From Micromonospora antibiotica (GTDB taxonomy: Bacteria > Actinomycetota > Actinomycetes > Mycobacteriales > Micromonosporaceae), in contig NZ_JAGFWR010000001.1 in the NCBI RefSeq assembly GCF_017599305.1, positions 186,001-250,000 on the forward strand: a stretch of 64,000 nucleotides of DNA, written 5' to 3'. The stretch's first letter is position 1; every line of letters starts with the position of its first letter. The translations under genes were made by a program, and so were the position numbers. Below are positions 8,283 to 16,797 of the stretch, one piece after another. The notes under the pieces are model-generated. The model did no database searches and was not told the origin of the DNA. It saw only the letters and a list, made by a program, of their open reading frames with translations.

Positions 8283-8491
8283 GCAGATTTCGACGAGCGT
8301 CATCAGAGGTCTTTACCGAAGGCTTGATCATCAAAAGCCAACAGCCGTCCGGTCTCATCGATTCATCCGTTCGGACAAATCGCGGAGGAAAAGGTCGGGT
8401 TGTCTGGGATTTGTGCGTGTGACGACCTCGCCTTGACGGGAAGCGGTACGTAAAGTGGTCCCGCCCCCCGATCACGCGAGCTGGAGCATGC

Positions 8492-9700
8492 ATGCCGGTT
8501 CAGACCAGCCCCCGCCCTTCGTCGCTGAACGCCGACCCCTACCGGGCGTCGGCCGCCGTCCCGTCACCGGGCGGTCGCGGCGGTAGGCCGTCCGGCACGG
8601 CCCGCAAGCGCACCCGGCGCAAGGACCCGCTCTGGGCGCGGCTGACCGTCATCTTCGGCGCGGTGCTGATGGTGACCAGCGGCATCGCGATCGTCGGCAG
8701 CAAGGCGCTGATCAGCCAGGCCACCGGCAACATCGCCCAGCGCAACCTGCTCGGCGGGGCGGGGAAGACCGAGGCGGAGGGCGGCGCCAACCTGGACGGC
8801 CCGATCGACATGCTGCTGCTCGGCGTGGACGCCCGGGAGCGCTGGGCCGCCGACGACGTCCGGTCGGACAGCATCATCGTGCTGCACATCCCGGCCAGCC
8901 ACGACCAGGCGTACCTGATCTCGATCCCCCGCGACACCGAGGCACAGATCCCCGCGTTCAAGAAGAGCGGGTTCAAGGGCGGCACCGACAAGATCAACGC
9001 GGCGTTCCAGGCCGGTGCGCGCAACGGCGGCGGCTGGGAGGGCGGCGCGCAGCTGATGGCCCAGACCATCAAGAACATGACCGGGGTCAGCTTCGACGGG
9101 GCCGCGATCATCAACTTCGGTGGCTTCAAGAACGTCATCGACACCCTCGGCACGGTGCGCATCTGCGTCAGCCACGAGGTGAAGTCGCACCACATGATGA
9201 TGGTCGACGGCAAGCAGATGTGGAACGCCGACGCCAAGAAGACCGGCCGGCCGATGACCCCGGTGGTCTACAAGAAGGGCTGCCGGGAGATGAACGGCCT
9301 CCAGGCGCTCGACTACTCGCGGCAGCGCTACGGCCTGCCCAACAGCGACTACGACCGCCAGCAGAACCAGCAGCAGCTGATCAAGGCGATGGCCCGTAAG
9401 GCCACCGACAAGGGCATGATGACCAACCCGGTCAAGGTCAACCAGCTGATCAAGGCGGCTGGCAAGGCGTTCATCCTGGACACCGGCGGGGTGCCGGTCG
9501 CCGACCTGGTCTTCACCATGCGCGGGGTCACCGCCAACGAGTTGACCATGCTGCGCACCAACGGTGGCACGTTCAACGGCAACGCCAACAACCGTGAGGC
9601 GCTCAGCCAGCAGACGCTGGACATGTTCCAGGCGATCAAGGAAGACAAGCTGGCCGAGTTCGTCTACGCCAACCCGAGCGTGCTGTCCACCCGGAAGTGA
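8492..9700 (+). CDS. LCP family cell-wall ligase 2
   Basis: A 402-residue paralogue of its neighbours. Cytoplasmic basic tail (ARKRTRRKDPLW), membrane helix LTVIFGAVLMVTSGIAIVGS, then the LCP domain: IDMLLLGVDARERW, SDSIIVLHIPASHDQAYLIS, IPRDTEAQIP, DKINAAFQAG, and the C-terminal LDYSRQRYGLPNSDYDRQ. The Arg and Asp positions of the lipid-pyrophosphate pocket are retained. The 250-bp gap upstream contains the gene 1 terminator and a lower-GC stretch around 8330-8400 that probably carries its own promoter, with TAAAGT at 8451 a weak -10 candidate. It presumably attaches a wall glycopolymer; which one is unknown. Confidence 0.92.
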   Translation: MPVQTSPRPSSLNADPYRASAAVPSPGGRGGRPSGTARKRTRRKDPLWARLTVIFGAVLMVTSGIAIVGSKALISQATGNIAQRNLLGGAGKTEAEGGANLDGPIDMLLLGVDARERWAADDVRSDSIIVLHIPASHDQAYLISIPRDTEAQIPAFKKSGFKGGTDKINAAFQAGARNGGGWEGGAQLMAQTIKNMTGVSFDGAAIINFGGFKNVIDTLGTVRICVSHEVKSHHMMMVDGKQMWNADAKKTGRPMTPVVYKKGCREMNGLQALDYSRQRYGLPNSDYDRQQNQQQLIKAMARKATDKGMMTNPVKVNQLIKAAGKAFILDTGGVPVADLVFTMRGVTANELTMLRTNGGTFNGNANNREALSQQTLDMFQAIKEDKLAEFVYANPSVLSTRK

Positions 9701-9755
9701 CCCGCCGGTAGTCCCGGCGAACCGGCCCGGGGACCCGTGGTCCCACCGTAGCCTG

Positions 9756-9774
9756 ACGTGAGAAACACTCACGT
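9756..9774 (+). promoter_or_regulatory. Inverted repeat at the predicted start site of LCP gene 3
   Basis: ACGTGAG and CTCACGT form perfect 7-bp arms around AAACA. The repeat begins just after a TAGCCT -10 candidate (9749-9754), so it would cover the transcription start. This looks like an operator for a dimeric regulator, though an RNA hairpin is also possible. Confidence 0.4.
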
Positions 9775-9794
9775 TTCGGCCACGGGAGGGCGTC

Positions 9795-10838
9795 ACGGCC
9801 AGGTCAGCGCGATCCGTTCGGGGGCGGGGCACACCGTCTCCCGCCCGGCGCGGGACACGCTGGTCACGGATCCTGCTCGGTGTCGGCCTGACCCTGGTGC
9901 TGCTCGCCGGGCTCGCCGTCGTCGGGGTACGGCTGCTCGCCCACCGCTACGACCGGACGGTCAGCCGGGAACAACTACTCTCCCCCGACGCCCGGCAGGC
10001 CCGCACCGAGCTGGACACCGGGCTGAACTACCTGATCGTCGGCACCGACCGACGCCCCGGTGCAGCCGGGGCGGACCAGCGGTCGGACACCATCCTGATC
10101 GTGCACGTTCCGCCCGGCCTACGGCAGGCGTACCTGATTTCCGTCCCCCGCGACCTGCTGGTCGCGATCCCACCCGACGCCGCCGGCTACGGCGGGGGCC
10201 AGGACAAGATCAACGCGGCGTACGAGCACGGCGGTGGCGGCGAGGGCGGCACCCGACTGCTCTCGGCCACCCTGACCCGACTCACCGGCATCCGCTTCGA
10301 CGGCGCGGCGCTCGTCGACTTCGCCGGCTTCCGCCAGGTCATCGACCTGCTCGGGGGCATCCGGATGTGCGTCGACACCGAGGTCCGGTCGATCCACACC
10401 GGGACGAACTTCCCGGTCGGCTGCCAGCAGATGGACGGCGCCAGGGCACTCGACTACGCCCGGCAACGCTACGACCTCCCGAACGGCGACTACGACCGGC
10501 AACGACACCAGCAGCAGATGCTGCGGGCGATGCTGGACCGGGCCGCCCAGTCCCACCTGCGCAGCGACCCCGTGCAACTGGACCGGGTGCTGCGGGCGGT
10601 CGGCAGCTCACTCACCGTCGACACCAACGGGGTGCCCCTGGACGACCTGGTGTTCGCGCTGCGGTCCCTGCCCGCCGACGCGCTGCACGGGGTGCAGTTG
10701 CCGTCCTACCCGCAGACCATCGACGGCATCTCCTACGTGGTGCTGGACCAGGGCGGCGGCGGGCTCTTCGACGCCGTCCGCACCGACCGGCTGCCCGACT
10801 GGTCGCGGGCCAACCCGCGCTGGGTCAACCGGCTGTGA
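9795..10838 (+). CDS. LCP family cell-wall ligase 3, apparent ACG start
   Basis: The LCP domain is complete: NYLIVGTDRRPG, SDTILIVHVPPGLRQAYLIS, VPRDLLVAIP, QDKINAAYEHG, LDYARQRYDLPNGDYDRQ. The N-terminal frame is open back to a TGA at 9759, but it has no ATG, GTG or TTG until GTG at 9897, which lies inside the membrane helix (ILLGVGLTLVLLAGLAVVGV) and would truncate it. A GGGAGGG ribosome site at 9784-9790 is followed by ACG at 9795, which gives a normal basic tail (xARSARSVRGRG) before the helix. I chose 9795, giving 347 residues; 9897 is the conservative alternative. An ATG to ACG change or a sequencing error would explain it. Confidence 0.8.
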   Translation, partial: TARSARSVRGRGTPSPARRGTRWSRILLGVGLTLVLLAGLAVVGVRLLAHRYDRTVSREQLLSPDARQARTELDTGLNYLIVGTDRRPGAAGADQRSDTILIVHVPPGLRQAYLISVPRDLLVAIPPDAAGYGGGQDKINAAYEHGGGGEGGTRLLSATLTRLTGIRFDGAALVDFAGFRQVIDLLGGIRMCVDTEVRSIHTGTNFPVGCQQMDGARALDYARQRYDLPNGDYDRQRHQQQMLRAMLDRAAQSHLRSDPVQLDRVLRAVGSSLTVDTNGVPLDDLVFALRSLPADALHGVQLPSYPQTIDGISYVVLDQGGGGLFDAVRTDRLPDWSRANPRWVNRL

Positions 10839-11020
10839 CCACCACCCCGACCACCGGATCCCGCGCCACCGAGGCCCCGGGGGCCACCGGCATCCCTGGA
10901 GCCACCGAGGTCCCGGAAGCCACCGGCATCCCGAGAACCGCCGGGGTCCCGGGAGCCACCGAGGTGCCGGGAGCCGCCACGCCGGCTGCCGACGTGCCGT
11001 CGGCGGCACCGAGGATCTAG
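10835..11020 (+). CDS. Small Pro/Thr-rich ORF of hexapeptide repeats (doubtful)
   Basis: A 61-codon frame starts with GTG in a GTGA overlap with the LCP stop codon. It encodes MTTTPTTGSR followed by six degenerate copies of A-T-G/E-I/V-P-G. Overlap and open frame suggest translation is possible, but the product is low-complexity and no family is recognised. It may simply be a tandem repeat in the intergenic region. Confidence 0.25.
   Translation: MTTTPTTGSRATEAPGATGIPGATEVPEATGIPRTAGVPGATEVPGAATPAADVPSAAPRI
10865..10972 (+). repeat. Six 18-bp tandem repeats after LCP gene 3
   Basis: Units begin at 10865, 10883, 10901, 10919, 10937 and 10955, of the type GCCACCGGCATCCCTGGA / GCCACCGAGGTCCCGGAA. 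The two variants alternate in the first four units, suggesting duplication of a 36-bp pair. Confidence 0.75.
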
Positions 11021-11023
11021 GCT
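11018..11023 (+). promoter_or_regulatory. Leaderless -10 box of the rhodanese gene
   Basis: TAGGCT ends 8 nt before GTG 11032. This favours GTG 11032 as the start over in-frame TTG 11023 and GTG 11026, which would lie on or upstream of the predicted transcription start. Confidence 0.5.
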
Positions 11024-11031
11024 TGGTGACC

Positions 11032-11367
11032 GTGTTCGGATCCCAGGTTCCCAGCGTCCCCGTGACCGCGATCGACGACGACACCTACCTGCTCGACGTC
11101 CGGGAGGACGACGAGTGGGCGGCGGGCCACGCGCCCGGCGCCCACCATGTGCCGATGATGGAGCTGCCGGCCCGGCTCGCCGAGGTCCCCACCGACCGCG
11201 AGGTGGCGGTGATCTGCCGCTCCGGCGGGCGCTCCGCACAGGTGGTCGGCTACCTGCTCGGCAACGGGTGGGAGCAGGTGCGCAACGCCGACGGCGGGAT
11301 GCGGCAGTGGGTGGCCGTCGGCAAACCGGTGGTCACCGGGGACGGGCAACCCGGCCAGGTCATCTGA
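11032..11367 (+). CDS. Rhodanese-like domain protein
   Basis: A 111-residue single-domain rhodanese. LLDVREDDEWAAGHAPGA is the family's first conserved block. The catalytic loop is ICRSGGRS, with the persulfide-carrying Cys at about residue 62. GGMRQWV is near the end. It probably carries or transfers sulfane sulfur; the acceptor is unknown. The start was chosen from the TAGGCT box 8 nt upstream; other in-frame starts at 11023 and 11026 are possible. The next gene begins 10 bp after its stop, suggesting co-transcription. Confidence 0.88.
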   Translation: MFGSQVPSVPVTAIDDDTYLLDVREDDEWAAGHAPGAHHVPMMELPARLAEVPTDREVAVICRSGGRSAQVVGYLLGNGWEQVRNADGGMRQWVAVGKPVVTGDGQPGQVI

Positions 11368-11377
11368 GCGACCGAGC

Positions 11378-12169
11378 ATGGGTGATCCACTGGTCTTCGC
11401 GCACCGTGGCGCGTCGGCCGACCTCCCCGAACACACCCTGGCGGCCTACCTACGGGCCCTCGACGAGGGTGCCGACGGGTTGGAGTGCGACGTCCGACTG
11501 ACCCGCGACGGGCACCTGGTCTGCGTACACGACCGGCGGTTGAACCGGACCAGCAACGGTCACGGTCTGGTCAGCGCCCGCACCCTGGCCGAGCTGGAGG
11601 CGTTGGACTTCGGCTCCTGGCATCCCGGGTGCACACCGGCCGACGGCGACGAGGCGGGCGACGACGCGCACACCCGGCTACTCACCCTGGACCGGCTGCT
11701 GACCGCCGTACGCGACGCGGGCCGCCCGGTCCGGCTGCTGGTGGAGACCAAACACCCGTCCCGCTACCGGGGGGACGTCGAGCGCCGGTTGGTGACCATG
11801 CTGCGGCGGCACGGGCTGGCCGAACCGGGCCCCGACGACCCGGTCCAGGTCACCGTGATGTCGTTCTCCCCCCTGGCCGTCCGCCGGGTCCGTGAGCTGG
11901 CCCCGGCGCTGCCGACGGTGCTGCTGCTGGAGGTGCTGCCCCGCTGGCTGCCGCTCGGCCGGCTGCCGTTCGGGGCCAGGATCGCCGGGCCGGGCATCGG
12001 CCTGGTCCGGGCCCGCCCGACGCTGGTGCCCGCGCTGCGGGCCGCCGGCCACCCGGTGTACGTCTGGACGGTCAACGAACCGGCCGACCTGGACCTGGTC
12101 CTCGACGCGGGGGTGGACGGGGTGATCACCGACCGCCCCGCCCTCACCCTGGCCCGGCTCGGCCGGTGA
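11378..12169 (+). CDS. Glycerophosphodiester phosphodiesterase
   Basis: A 263-residue GDPD-family TIM barrel. It has the catalytic FAHRGASADLPEHT (His9, Arg10), LECDVRLTRDGHLVCVHD (Glu36, Asp38, His51), VETKHP, and the terminal YVWTVNEPADLDLVLDAGVDGVI. It hydrolyses glycerophosphodiesters to glycerol 3-phosphate and an alcohol, or acts on similar lipid headgroups. No signal peptide, so likely cytoplasmic. It follows the rhodanese gene by 10 bp. The stop codon lies in the first copy of a tandem repeat that continues downstream. Confidence 0.9.
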   Translation: MGDPLVFAHRGASADLPEHTLAAYLRALDEGADGLECDVRLTRDGHLVCVHDRRLNRTSNGHGLVSARTLAELEALDFGSWHPGCTPADGDEAGDDAHTRLLTLDRLLTAVRDAGRPVRLLVETKHPSRYRGDVERRLVTMLRRHGLAEPGPDDPVQVTVMSFSPLAVRRVRELAPALPTVLLLEVLPRWLPLGRLPFGARIAGPGIGLVRARPTLVPALRAAGHPVYVWTVNEPADLDLVLDAGVDGVITDRPALTLARLGR

Positions 12170-12275
12170 GGCCAGTCGCCGCCCGACCGGTGAGGCCCGT
12201 CGCCGACCGACCCGACCGACCGGTGAGGCCCTTCGCCGCCGCACCGGCCCGGCCGGTGCGGCCCGTCGTCCGACC
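12163..12275 (+). repeat. Degenerate tandem repeat containing the GDPD stop codon
   Basis: The core CCGGTGAGGCC recurs at 12163, 12187 and 12220, with a fourth copy CCGGTGCGGCC at 12253. The first copy contains the TGA stop of the GDPD gene, so the duplication includes the gene's last codons and stop. Spacing is 24, 33 and 33 bp. Confidence 0.7.
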
Positions 12276-12362
12276 GGCCCGCTCGCGCCCGGGGCGTCCC
12301 AGCGGCGGGTCGGCCCCCGCCCGGGGATGTCCGACGGGCGGTGCACCGGGCACACTCGGGGC

Positions 12363-13820
12363 ATGCCGGAACGAACCGATCTCGCCGACCTCATCACCGA
12401 CCACGGCGCGGTGATCGAGATGATCAACTCGGGAGAGGCCGGGTTGCCGGTGCTCACCGCGCTGCTGCGGGCGGCCCGACCCGCGCTCGGCGCGGCCTGC
12501 GTGGCCTTCGTCGAGTTCGCCCCGACCGGGGGACGGGTGATCGCCGCCAGCGGCTGCGCCGAGTGGACCATCGGCCGGCCGTTGCCCGCCTCCGACCCGG
12601 CCACCGTCTGTCTGCTCACCGGTCCCCGGGTCCGGCAGACCCGGCTGGACCACCTCGACGGTCCGCTCGCCGGCGAGCTGGCCGAGCGGGGCCTGCGCCG
12701 CATGATCGTCGCCCGCGCCGAACTCAACGGTCTGACCGTCGGCAGCCTGCACGCCCTCTACGCCGACGGCGAGGACTCCGAGGACCGGGTCCAGCACGCC
12801 ACCCTCGGCTACCTCGCCTCCTGCATCGCCCACATGTACGGCGACCAGAGCGGCCTGCCGGTGCACGGCGACGGCCCGGTCGTGGCGGCGCTCGCCGACG
12901 GTCTGGCCGTGGTCGACCGGGACGGCCGGGTCCGGCTCTGGAACCCCGCCGCCGCCCAGGTCACCGGCCGCAGCGCCGGTGAGGCGCTGAACCGCCCACT
13001 GCCGTTCCCGCTCCCCCCGACCGGCCAGGTGCTCGACCACCAACTACCCGACGGGCGGTGGCTGCGGATCACCTCCGGCGAACTGGTCGACCCGGGCACG
13101 CTGCGGGTGGTCACCTTCCGCGACATCACCGACCAGCAGCGCCGGGACTCCGACCGGGACCTCTTCGTCGCGGTCACCAGCCACGAGCTGCGTACCCCGG
13201 TCACCGTCATCAAGGGGTACGCGGACACCCTCACCGACCACTGGGAGTCGCTGACCGACCACGACCGGCGGCAGGCGGCCCGGGTGATCGGTCAACGGGC
13301 CAACGAACTGGCCCGGCTGGTCGACCGGCTGCTCGCCTCCGCCACCGACGTACGCCCCGGCGACGAGCCGGCCGTGCCGTTCGACCTCGGCGGGGCGTTG
13401 CGCGCGGCGGTGCTGGACCTCCCCGGTGACCTGCGCCGCCGCCTGCTCCTGCACGTCCCCGTCGACCTGCCCAAGGCGCTCGGGGACCGGCACAGCCTCA
13501 CCACCGTGCTGACCGAGCTGTGCACCAACGCGGGCAAGTGGTCACCTCCGGACGCCGTGATCGAGGTGTTCGCGGCCGCCGACGGGCAGACCGTGTCGTT
13601 CCGGGTGACCGACCGGGGGGTGGGCATCCGGCCGGAGCACGTGGAACGCGCCTTCGACCGGTTCTGGCAGGGCGAGTCCGGCGACCGGCGGGGTTATCCC
13701 GGGGCCGGGTTGGGTCTCTATCTCGTCCGCCGGATCGTTGAACAGCAGAATGGATGGGTATCCCTACGTCCACGAGATGGTGGCGGTACCGTCGCAGAGG
13801 TGCGGCTGCCGCGCGGGTGA
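12363..13820 (+). CDS. Soluble sensor histidine kinase with GAF and PAS domains
   Basis: A 485-residue cytoplasmic kinase without membrane segments. GAF-like domain about 20-160; PAS domain about 172-260 (ADGLAVVDRDGRVRLWNPAA). HisKA with phospho-acceptor His274 in SHELRTPVTVIKGYADTL. Catalytic domain with N-box ELCTNAGKW (~385), DRGVGIRPEHV (~416) and GAGLGLYLVRRIVEQ (~447). The input signal is unknown. No response regulator lies next to it, but a HATPase-only protein begins 61 bp downstream, so the output may go through that pair or a distant regulator. CACACT sits 6 nt before the ATG, a weak match to the local leaderless pattern. Confidence 0.9.
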   Translation: MPERTDLADLITDHGAVIEMINSGEAGLPVLTALLRAARPALGAACVAFVEFAPTGGRVIAASGCAEWTIGRPLPASDPATVCLLTGPRVRQTRLDHLDGPLAGELAERGLRRMIVARAELNGLTVGSLHALYADGEDSEDRVQHATLGYLASCIAHMYGDQSGLPVHGDGPVVAALADGLAVVDRDGRVRLWNPAAAQVTGRSAGEALNRPLPFPLPPTGQVLDHQLPDGRWLRITSGELVDPGTLRVVTFRDITDQQRRDSDRDLFVAVTSHELRTPVTVIKGYADTLTDHWESLTDHDRRQAARVIGQRANELARLVDRLLASATDVRPGDEPAVPFDLGGALRAAVLDLPGDLRRRLLLHVPVDLPKALGDRHSLTTVLTELCTNAGKWSPPDAVIEVFAAADGQTVSFRVTDRGVGIRPEHVERAFDRFWQGESGDRRGYPGAGLGLYLVRRIVEQQNGWVSLRPRDGGGTVAEVRLPRG

Positions 13821-13881
13821 GTCGTCGGTGGACCCGGGGTGGTCCACCCCGCCAGCAGGCACGGGTCGAGAAGGAGCCGGG

Positions 13882-14328
13882 GTGTCGACGGGACGGGTCG
13901 AGCGTTCGTGGTGTGTGGTGGTTCCCCACCATGCCACCGGCGCGCGGCTGGCCCGGCACCGGCTCGCCGACGAGTTGGCCGGCCTGGTGCCCCCGCCGCT
14001 CCTCGCCGACCTGGTGGCCGTCCTGGCCGAACTGGTCGGCAACGCGGTCCGGCACGCCGACCCGCTGCCCGGCGGGGTGGTCCGGGTCGCCTGGCGGCTG
14101 CGGCCCACGTCGACCGGTCCGGGTCTGTCCGTCCGGGTGACCGACGGCGGCGCCGGCGTGGGGCCCCGGATGCGGGCCGCCGGCACGGACGCGGTCGACG
14201 GCCGGGGCCTGCACATCGTCGCCGGCCTGGCCAGTCGGTGGGGGGTCGACCGGGACGGTCTGGGGCAGAGCGTCTGGGCCGAGTTCGACCCGGCCGACTG
14301 CCGCCCGGATCTGATCGCCGCCGGCTGA
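13882..14328 (+). CDS. Small ATP-binding protein, anti-sigma/RsbW-like HATPase
   Basis: A 148-residue single HATPase_c_2 domain. LVGNAVRHAD is the N-box, VTDGGAGV the G1 box, and DGRGLHIVAGLASRWGV the G2 region. These stand-alone domains are typical of actinobacterial anti-sigma factor kinases and their relatives. The start at GTG 13882 was chosen for the GAAGGAG site 5-10 nt upstream; a longer reading from 13738 would overlap the histidine kinase. It follows the kinase gene by 61 bp in the same direction. No sigma factor or antagonist is nearby, so its target is unknown. Confidence 0.82.
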   Translation: MSTGRVERSWCVVVPHHATGARLARHRLADELAGLVPPPLLADLVAVLAELVGNAVRHADPLPGGVVRVAWRLRPTSTGPGLSVRVTDGGAGVGPRMRAAGTDAVDGRGLHIVAGLASRWGVDRDGLGQSVWAEFDPADCRPDLIAAG

Positions 14329-14469
14329 CCCGTCACCGCCCGTCCGCCGCCGGCCGAGCCGCGGTCCGCCTGTCCCTCCACCAGCCGGGTCGGGATCTGC
14401 GACGTCGGCGGCACCGGCGACCCGGCAGGCGCGGGGCGGGTCCTGCCCCCACCGCCGCCGATCGGGCTC

Positions 14470-14475
14470 TAGGCT
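14470..14475 (+). promoter_or_regulatory. Leaderless -10 box of the DUF5926 gene
   Basis: TAGGCT ends 8 nt before the GTG at 14484; no ribosome site is present. Confidence 0.5.
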
Positions 14476-14483
14476 GTCTCGCC

Positions 14484-15365
14484 GTGAGCAAGCGTCGAAA
14501 GAACCAGCGTGCCGAGGCCGCCCCCCGCCGGGAGAAGATCCGGGACGTGTTCGTCCCCCGTCCGTTCGAGGGGCTGGTGGACGAACCGGAGTGGATCGCC
14601 CTGCGCGAACTCGTACCGGCCGCCTCGGCACCGCTGCGACTCACCCCGGAACTCGTCGAGGAGCACGGCGACCGCCCGGTCACCCTGGCGACCGTGCTGC
14701 CGATGGCCGCCCCGGCGATGACCAAGCCGGACGGTCGGGTGTTCATCGGTCTCCAGCGCCACCAGCAGTCCGGTGACGTCTCCCGGGACCTGGCCGACGC
14801 GCTGCTCTGCGCGTTGCGTACCGAGCCGGGTGGGGCGGTGACGGTGCCGCCGCTGCCGGGCCCCGGCCCCCGGCTCCAGGACATCCTGGTCGACGGCCCG
14901 CTGGACATCACGATGCACGAGGGTTTCGAGTTCTGGCTCGATCCCGGCGCCGCCGACGACCCGACCGTGCAGGCGTCCCTGGAGCGGGCGAACGCCGCGA
15001 TCTATCCGACCGTGAAGCTGGCCGCCGCCCGGGCCGCCTACTGGTGTCAGGTGCCGGAGAAGGCCCACGTGCGCTGGGTGCTCGGCGACGACGAGGACGC
15101 CGCGTTGGACGCGCTCTCCCGGCTCTCCGCCGCCGGTGCCCTCCCCCTGGGCGAGGGCACGAAGTTCGCCGGCATGTTCCGGGCGCACGGCCGGCTCGCG
15201 CCGGTCTGGGACCTGCCGGAGGACGTTCCGGCCGCCGAGTGGGAGGAGCCGGTCGCCGCGTTCGCCAAGCGGTACGCCGACGCGCTGGCCGAGAAGGAGC
15301 CGTTGGACGCCGCCGGTCGCCGGGCCCGCCAGGGCCTGCTCGGCCGCCAGCTCACCCTCCGCTGA
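14484..15365 (+). CDS. DUF5926 family protein
   Basis: A 293-residue soluble protein starting MSKRRKNQRAEAAPRREKIR and continuing DVFVPRPFEGLVDEPEWIAL. I recognise this as the actinobacterial DUF5926 family, which is conserved but uncharacterised. The basic N-terminal 20 residues could bind nucleic acid. The rest is mixed alpha/beta with an acidic C-terminal half. No catalytic motif is evident. The start is GTG 14484, directly after a TAGGCT box. It converges with arcA, with 50 bp between the stops. Confidence 0.82.
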   Translation: MSKRRKNQRAEAAPRREKIRDVFVPRPFEGLVDEPEWIALRELVPAASAPLRLTPELVEEHGDRPVTLATVLPMAAPAMTKPDGRVFIGLQRHQQSGDVSRDLADALLCALRTEPGGAVTVPPLPGPGPRLQDILVDGPLDITMHEGFEFWLDPGAADDPTVQASLERANAAIYPTVKLAAARAAYWCQVPEKAHVRWVLGDDEDAALDALSRLSAAGALPLGEGTKFAGMFRAHGRLAPVWDLPEDVPAAEWEEPVAAFAKRYADALAEKEPLDAAGRRARQGLLGRQLTLR

Positions 15366-15415
15366 GCCACCCCCACCGGTCCGGGGCGACGACGCCGGGG
15401 TAGGCGGACAGCGGG

Positions 15416-16633
15416 TCAGCCGGCGGGCGGTCGCAGTGGCTCGCGCACCAGCGGGCAGGACATGCAGCGCGGGCCGCCCCGGCCGGAGCCCAGCTCCGAA
15501 CCGGCGATCGGGATGACCTCGATGCCGGCGCGCTCCAACTGGGCGTTGGTCTCCACGTTGCGTTCGTAGCCGACACAGAGCCGGGGGGCCAGCGCGAGGG
15601 TGTTGTTGCCGTCGTCCCACTGCTCGCGTTCGGCGGTCACCGGGTCCAGGCCGGTGTCGATCACCCGGAGCTGGTCGAGGTCCATCGCGTCGGCCGCCGC
15701 GCGCAGGAACGGCGCGGGGCCGTCGACCCGGGGCTCGCCGTCCGGGCCGGCGATCACCGTGTACGCCGACAGCGTGCTGGCCACGTTGGGGTACATCAGC
15801 ACCGTGTCGACGTCGACCATGGTGCAGACGGTGTCGAGGTGCATGGTGGCCCGTTCCTGGGCGATCGGCACCACCAGCATGGTGTGCGCCAGGCCGGCGG
15901 CGAAGACCTGGCGGGCCAGCCGCTCGGCACCGGCGGGGGTGGTTCGCTCGCCCACCCCCACGGCGAGCACCCCGGGGGCGAGCAGCAGCACGTCGCCGCC
16001 TTCGAGGTGTTCCAGGCCCGGGTGGTAGACGGCCCGGGTGCCGACGAAGCGGGGGTGGTAACGGTAGATCGCGTCGGTCAGGGTGGTCTCCCGGCGGCGG
16101 GCCGGCATGGCGAGGCTGGTGACCCCGACCCGGTCGCCGATCCACAGTGACGAGTCGCGGGTGAAGAGCAGGTTGGGCAGCGGGTCGATGACGAATTCGT
16201 GCCGGTCCATCATCGTCCAGACCAGACCGCCGGGGCGCTCGGCGCTGATCCGTACCTCCTCGTGGGCGAGCCCGGCGGTGAGCACGTCGGCGAGCGCGGC
16301 CGGGTCGAGGTAGGCGAGGTGGTCGGCGACCCGGCGGCGCAGGGTGTCGCCCAGCCGGGGCGAACCGAGCACCTGCTCGGTCAGCTCGGCGCGGGCCTCG
16401 GGGACGGCGAGCGTCTCGGCGAGCAGGGTGGCGAGGTAGAGCACCTCCACGCCGCGCCCGCGCAGCTCGGCGGCGAAGGCGTCGTGCTCCTCCTGGGCCC
16501 GGCCGACCCATGGGATAGCGTCGAAGAGCAACGAGTCGTTGTTGCGGGGGGTGAGGCGGGCAAGTTCCGGACCCGGCCGGTGCAACAGCACCGTGCCGAG
16601 TCGACCGACCTCGCTGTCCACGTAGTGGGTCAC
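15416..16633 (-). CDS. arcA: Arginine deiminase
   Basis: A 405-residue guanidino-group hydrolase converting arginine to citrulline and ammonia. Landmarks: [24 protein letters not shown], the block [20 protein letters not shown], and [10 protein letters not shown]. The catalytic Cys is about residue 390 in [11 protein letters not shown], 15 residues from the end. Length matches the family. GTG 16633 was chosen because TACGCT lies 6 nt upstream; an upstream extension to 16705 would cross an inverted repeat. No arcB or arcC is adjacent, so it may work alone in arginine breakdown or pH/nitrogen balance. A 10-bp-arm inverted repeat upstream resembles an ARG box. Confidence 0.92.
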   Translation of the reverse strand: MTHYVDSEVGRLGTVLLHRPGPELARLTPRNNDSLLFDAIPWVGRAQEEHDAFAAELRGRGVEVLYLATLLAETLAVPEARAELTEQVLGSPRLGDTLRRRVADHLAYLDPAALADVLTAGLAHEEVRISAERPGGLVWTMMDRHEFVIDPLPNLLFTRDSSLWIGDRVGVTSLAMPARRRETTLTDAIYRYHPRFVGTRAVYHPGLEHLEGGDVLLLAPGVLAVGVGERTTPAGAERLARQVFAAGLAHTMLVVPIAQERATMHLDTVCTMVDVDTVLMYPNVASTLSAYTVIAGPDGEPRVDGPAPFLRAAADAMDLDQLRVIDTGLDPVTAEREQWDDGNNTLALAPRLCVGYERNVETNAQLERAGIEVIPIAGSELGSGRGGPRCMSCPLVREPLRPPAG

Positions 16634-16639
16634 CCCCGC

Positions 16640-16645
16640 AGCGTA
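16640..16645 (-). promoter_or_regulatory. Leaderless -10 box of arcA
   Basis: On the minus strand TACGCT ends 6 nt before GTG 16633. Its upstream side faces the inverted repeat at 16679-16703, which would lie about 40 bp upstream of the predicted transcription start. Confidence 0.5.
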
Positions 16646-16678
16646 GGGCAGTGATGAACGATCTTCAGCGGAAGAACA

Positions 16679-16703
16679 GCGGATGAATATGGCATTCATC
16701 CGC
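16679..16703. promoter_or_regulatory. Inverted repeat resembling an ARG box, arcA upstream region
   Basis: GCGGATGAAT-ATGGC-ATTCATCCGC: perfect 10-bp arms with a 5-nt centre. The core TGAAT-N5-ATTCA resembles the ArgR/AhrC box (TGAAT-N4-ATTCA) but has one extra central base. It sits 46 bp upstream of the arginine deiminase start, between arcA and the divergent NERD-like gene. Confidence 0.5.
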
Positions 16704-16797
16704 ACTCATTCCGGCGTTCCAACTTGCCGTACCCCCACAGTGGCGACGTAGGGTAGTGAGACCATAACTTTCGAGGGACCTTTTGCCGGAGGTCGCG

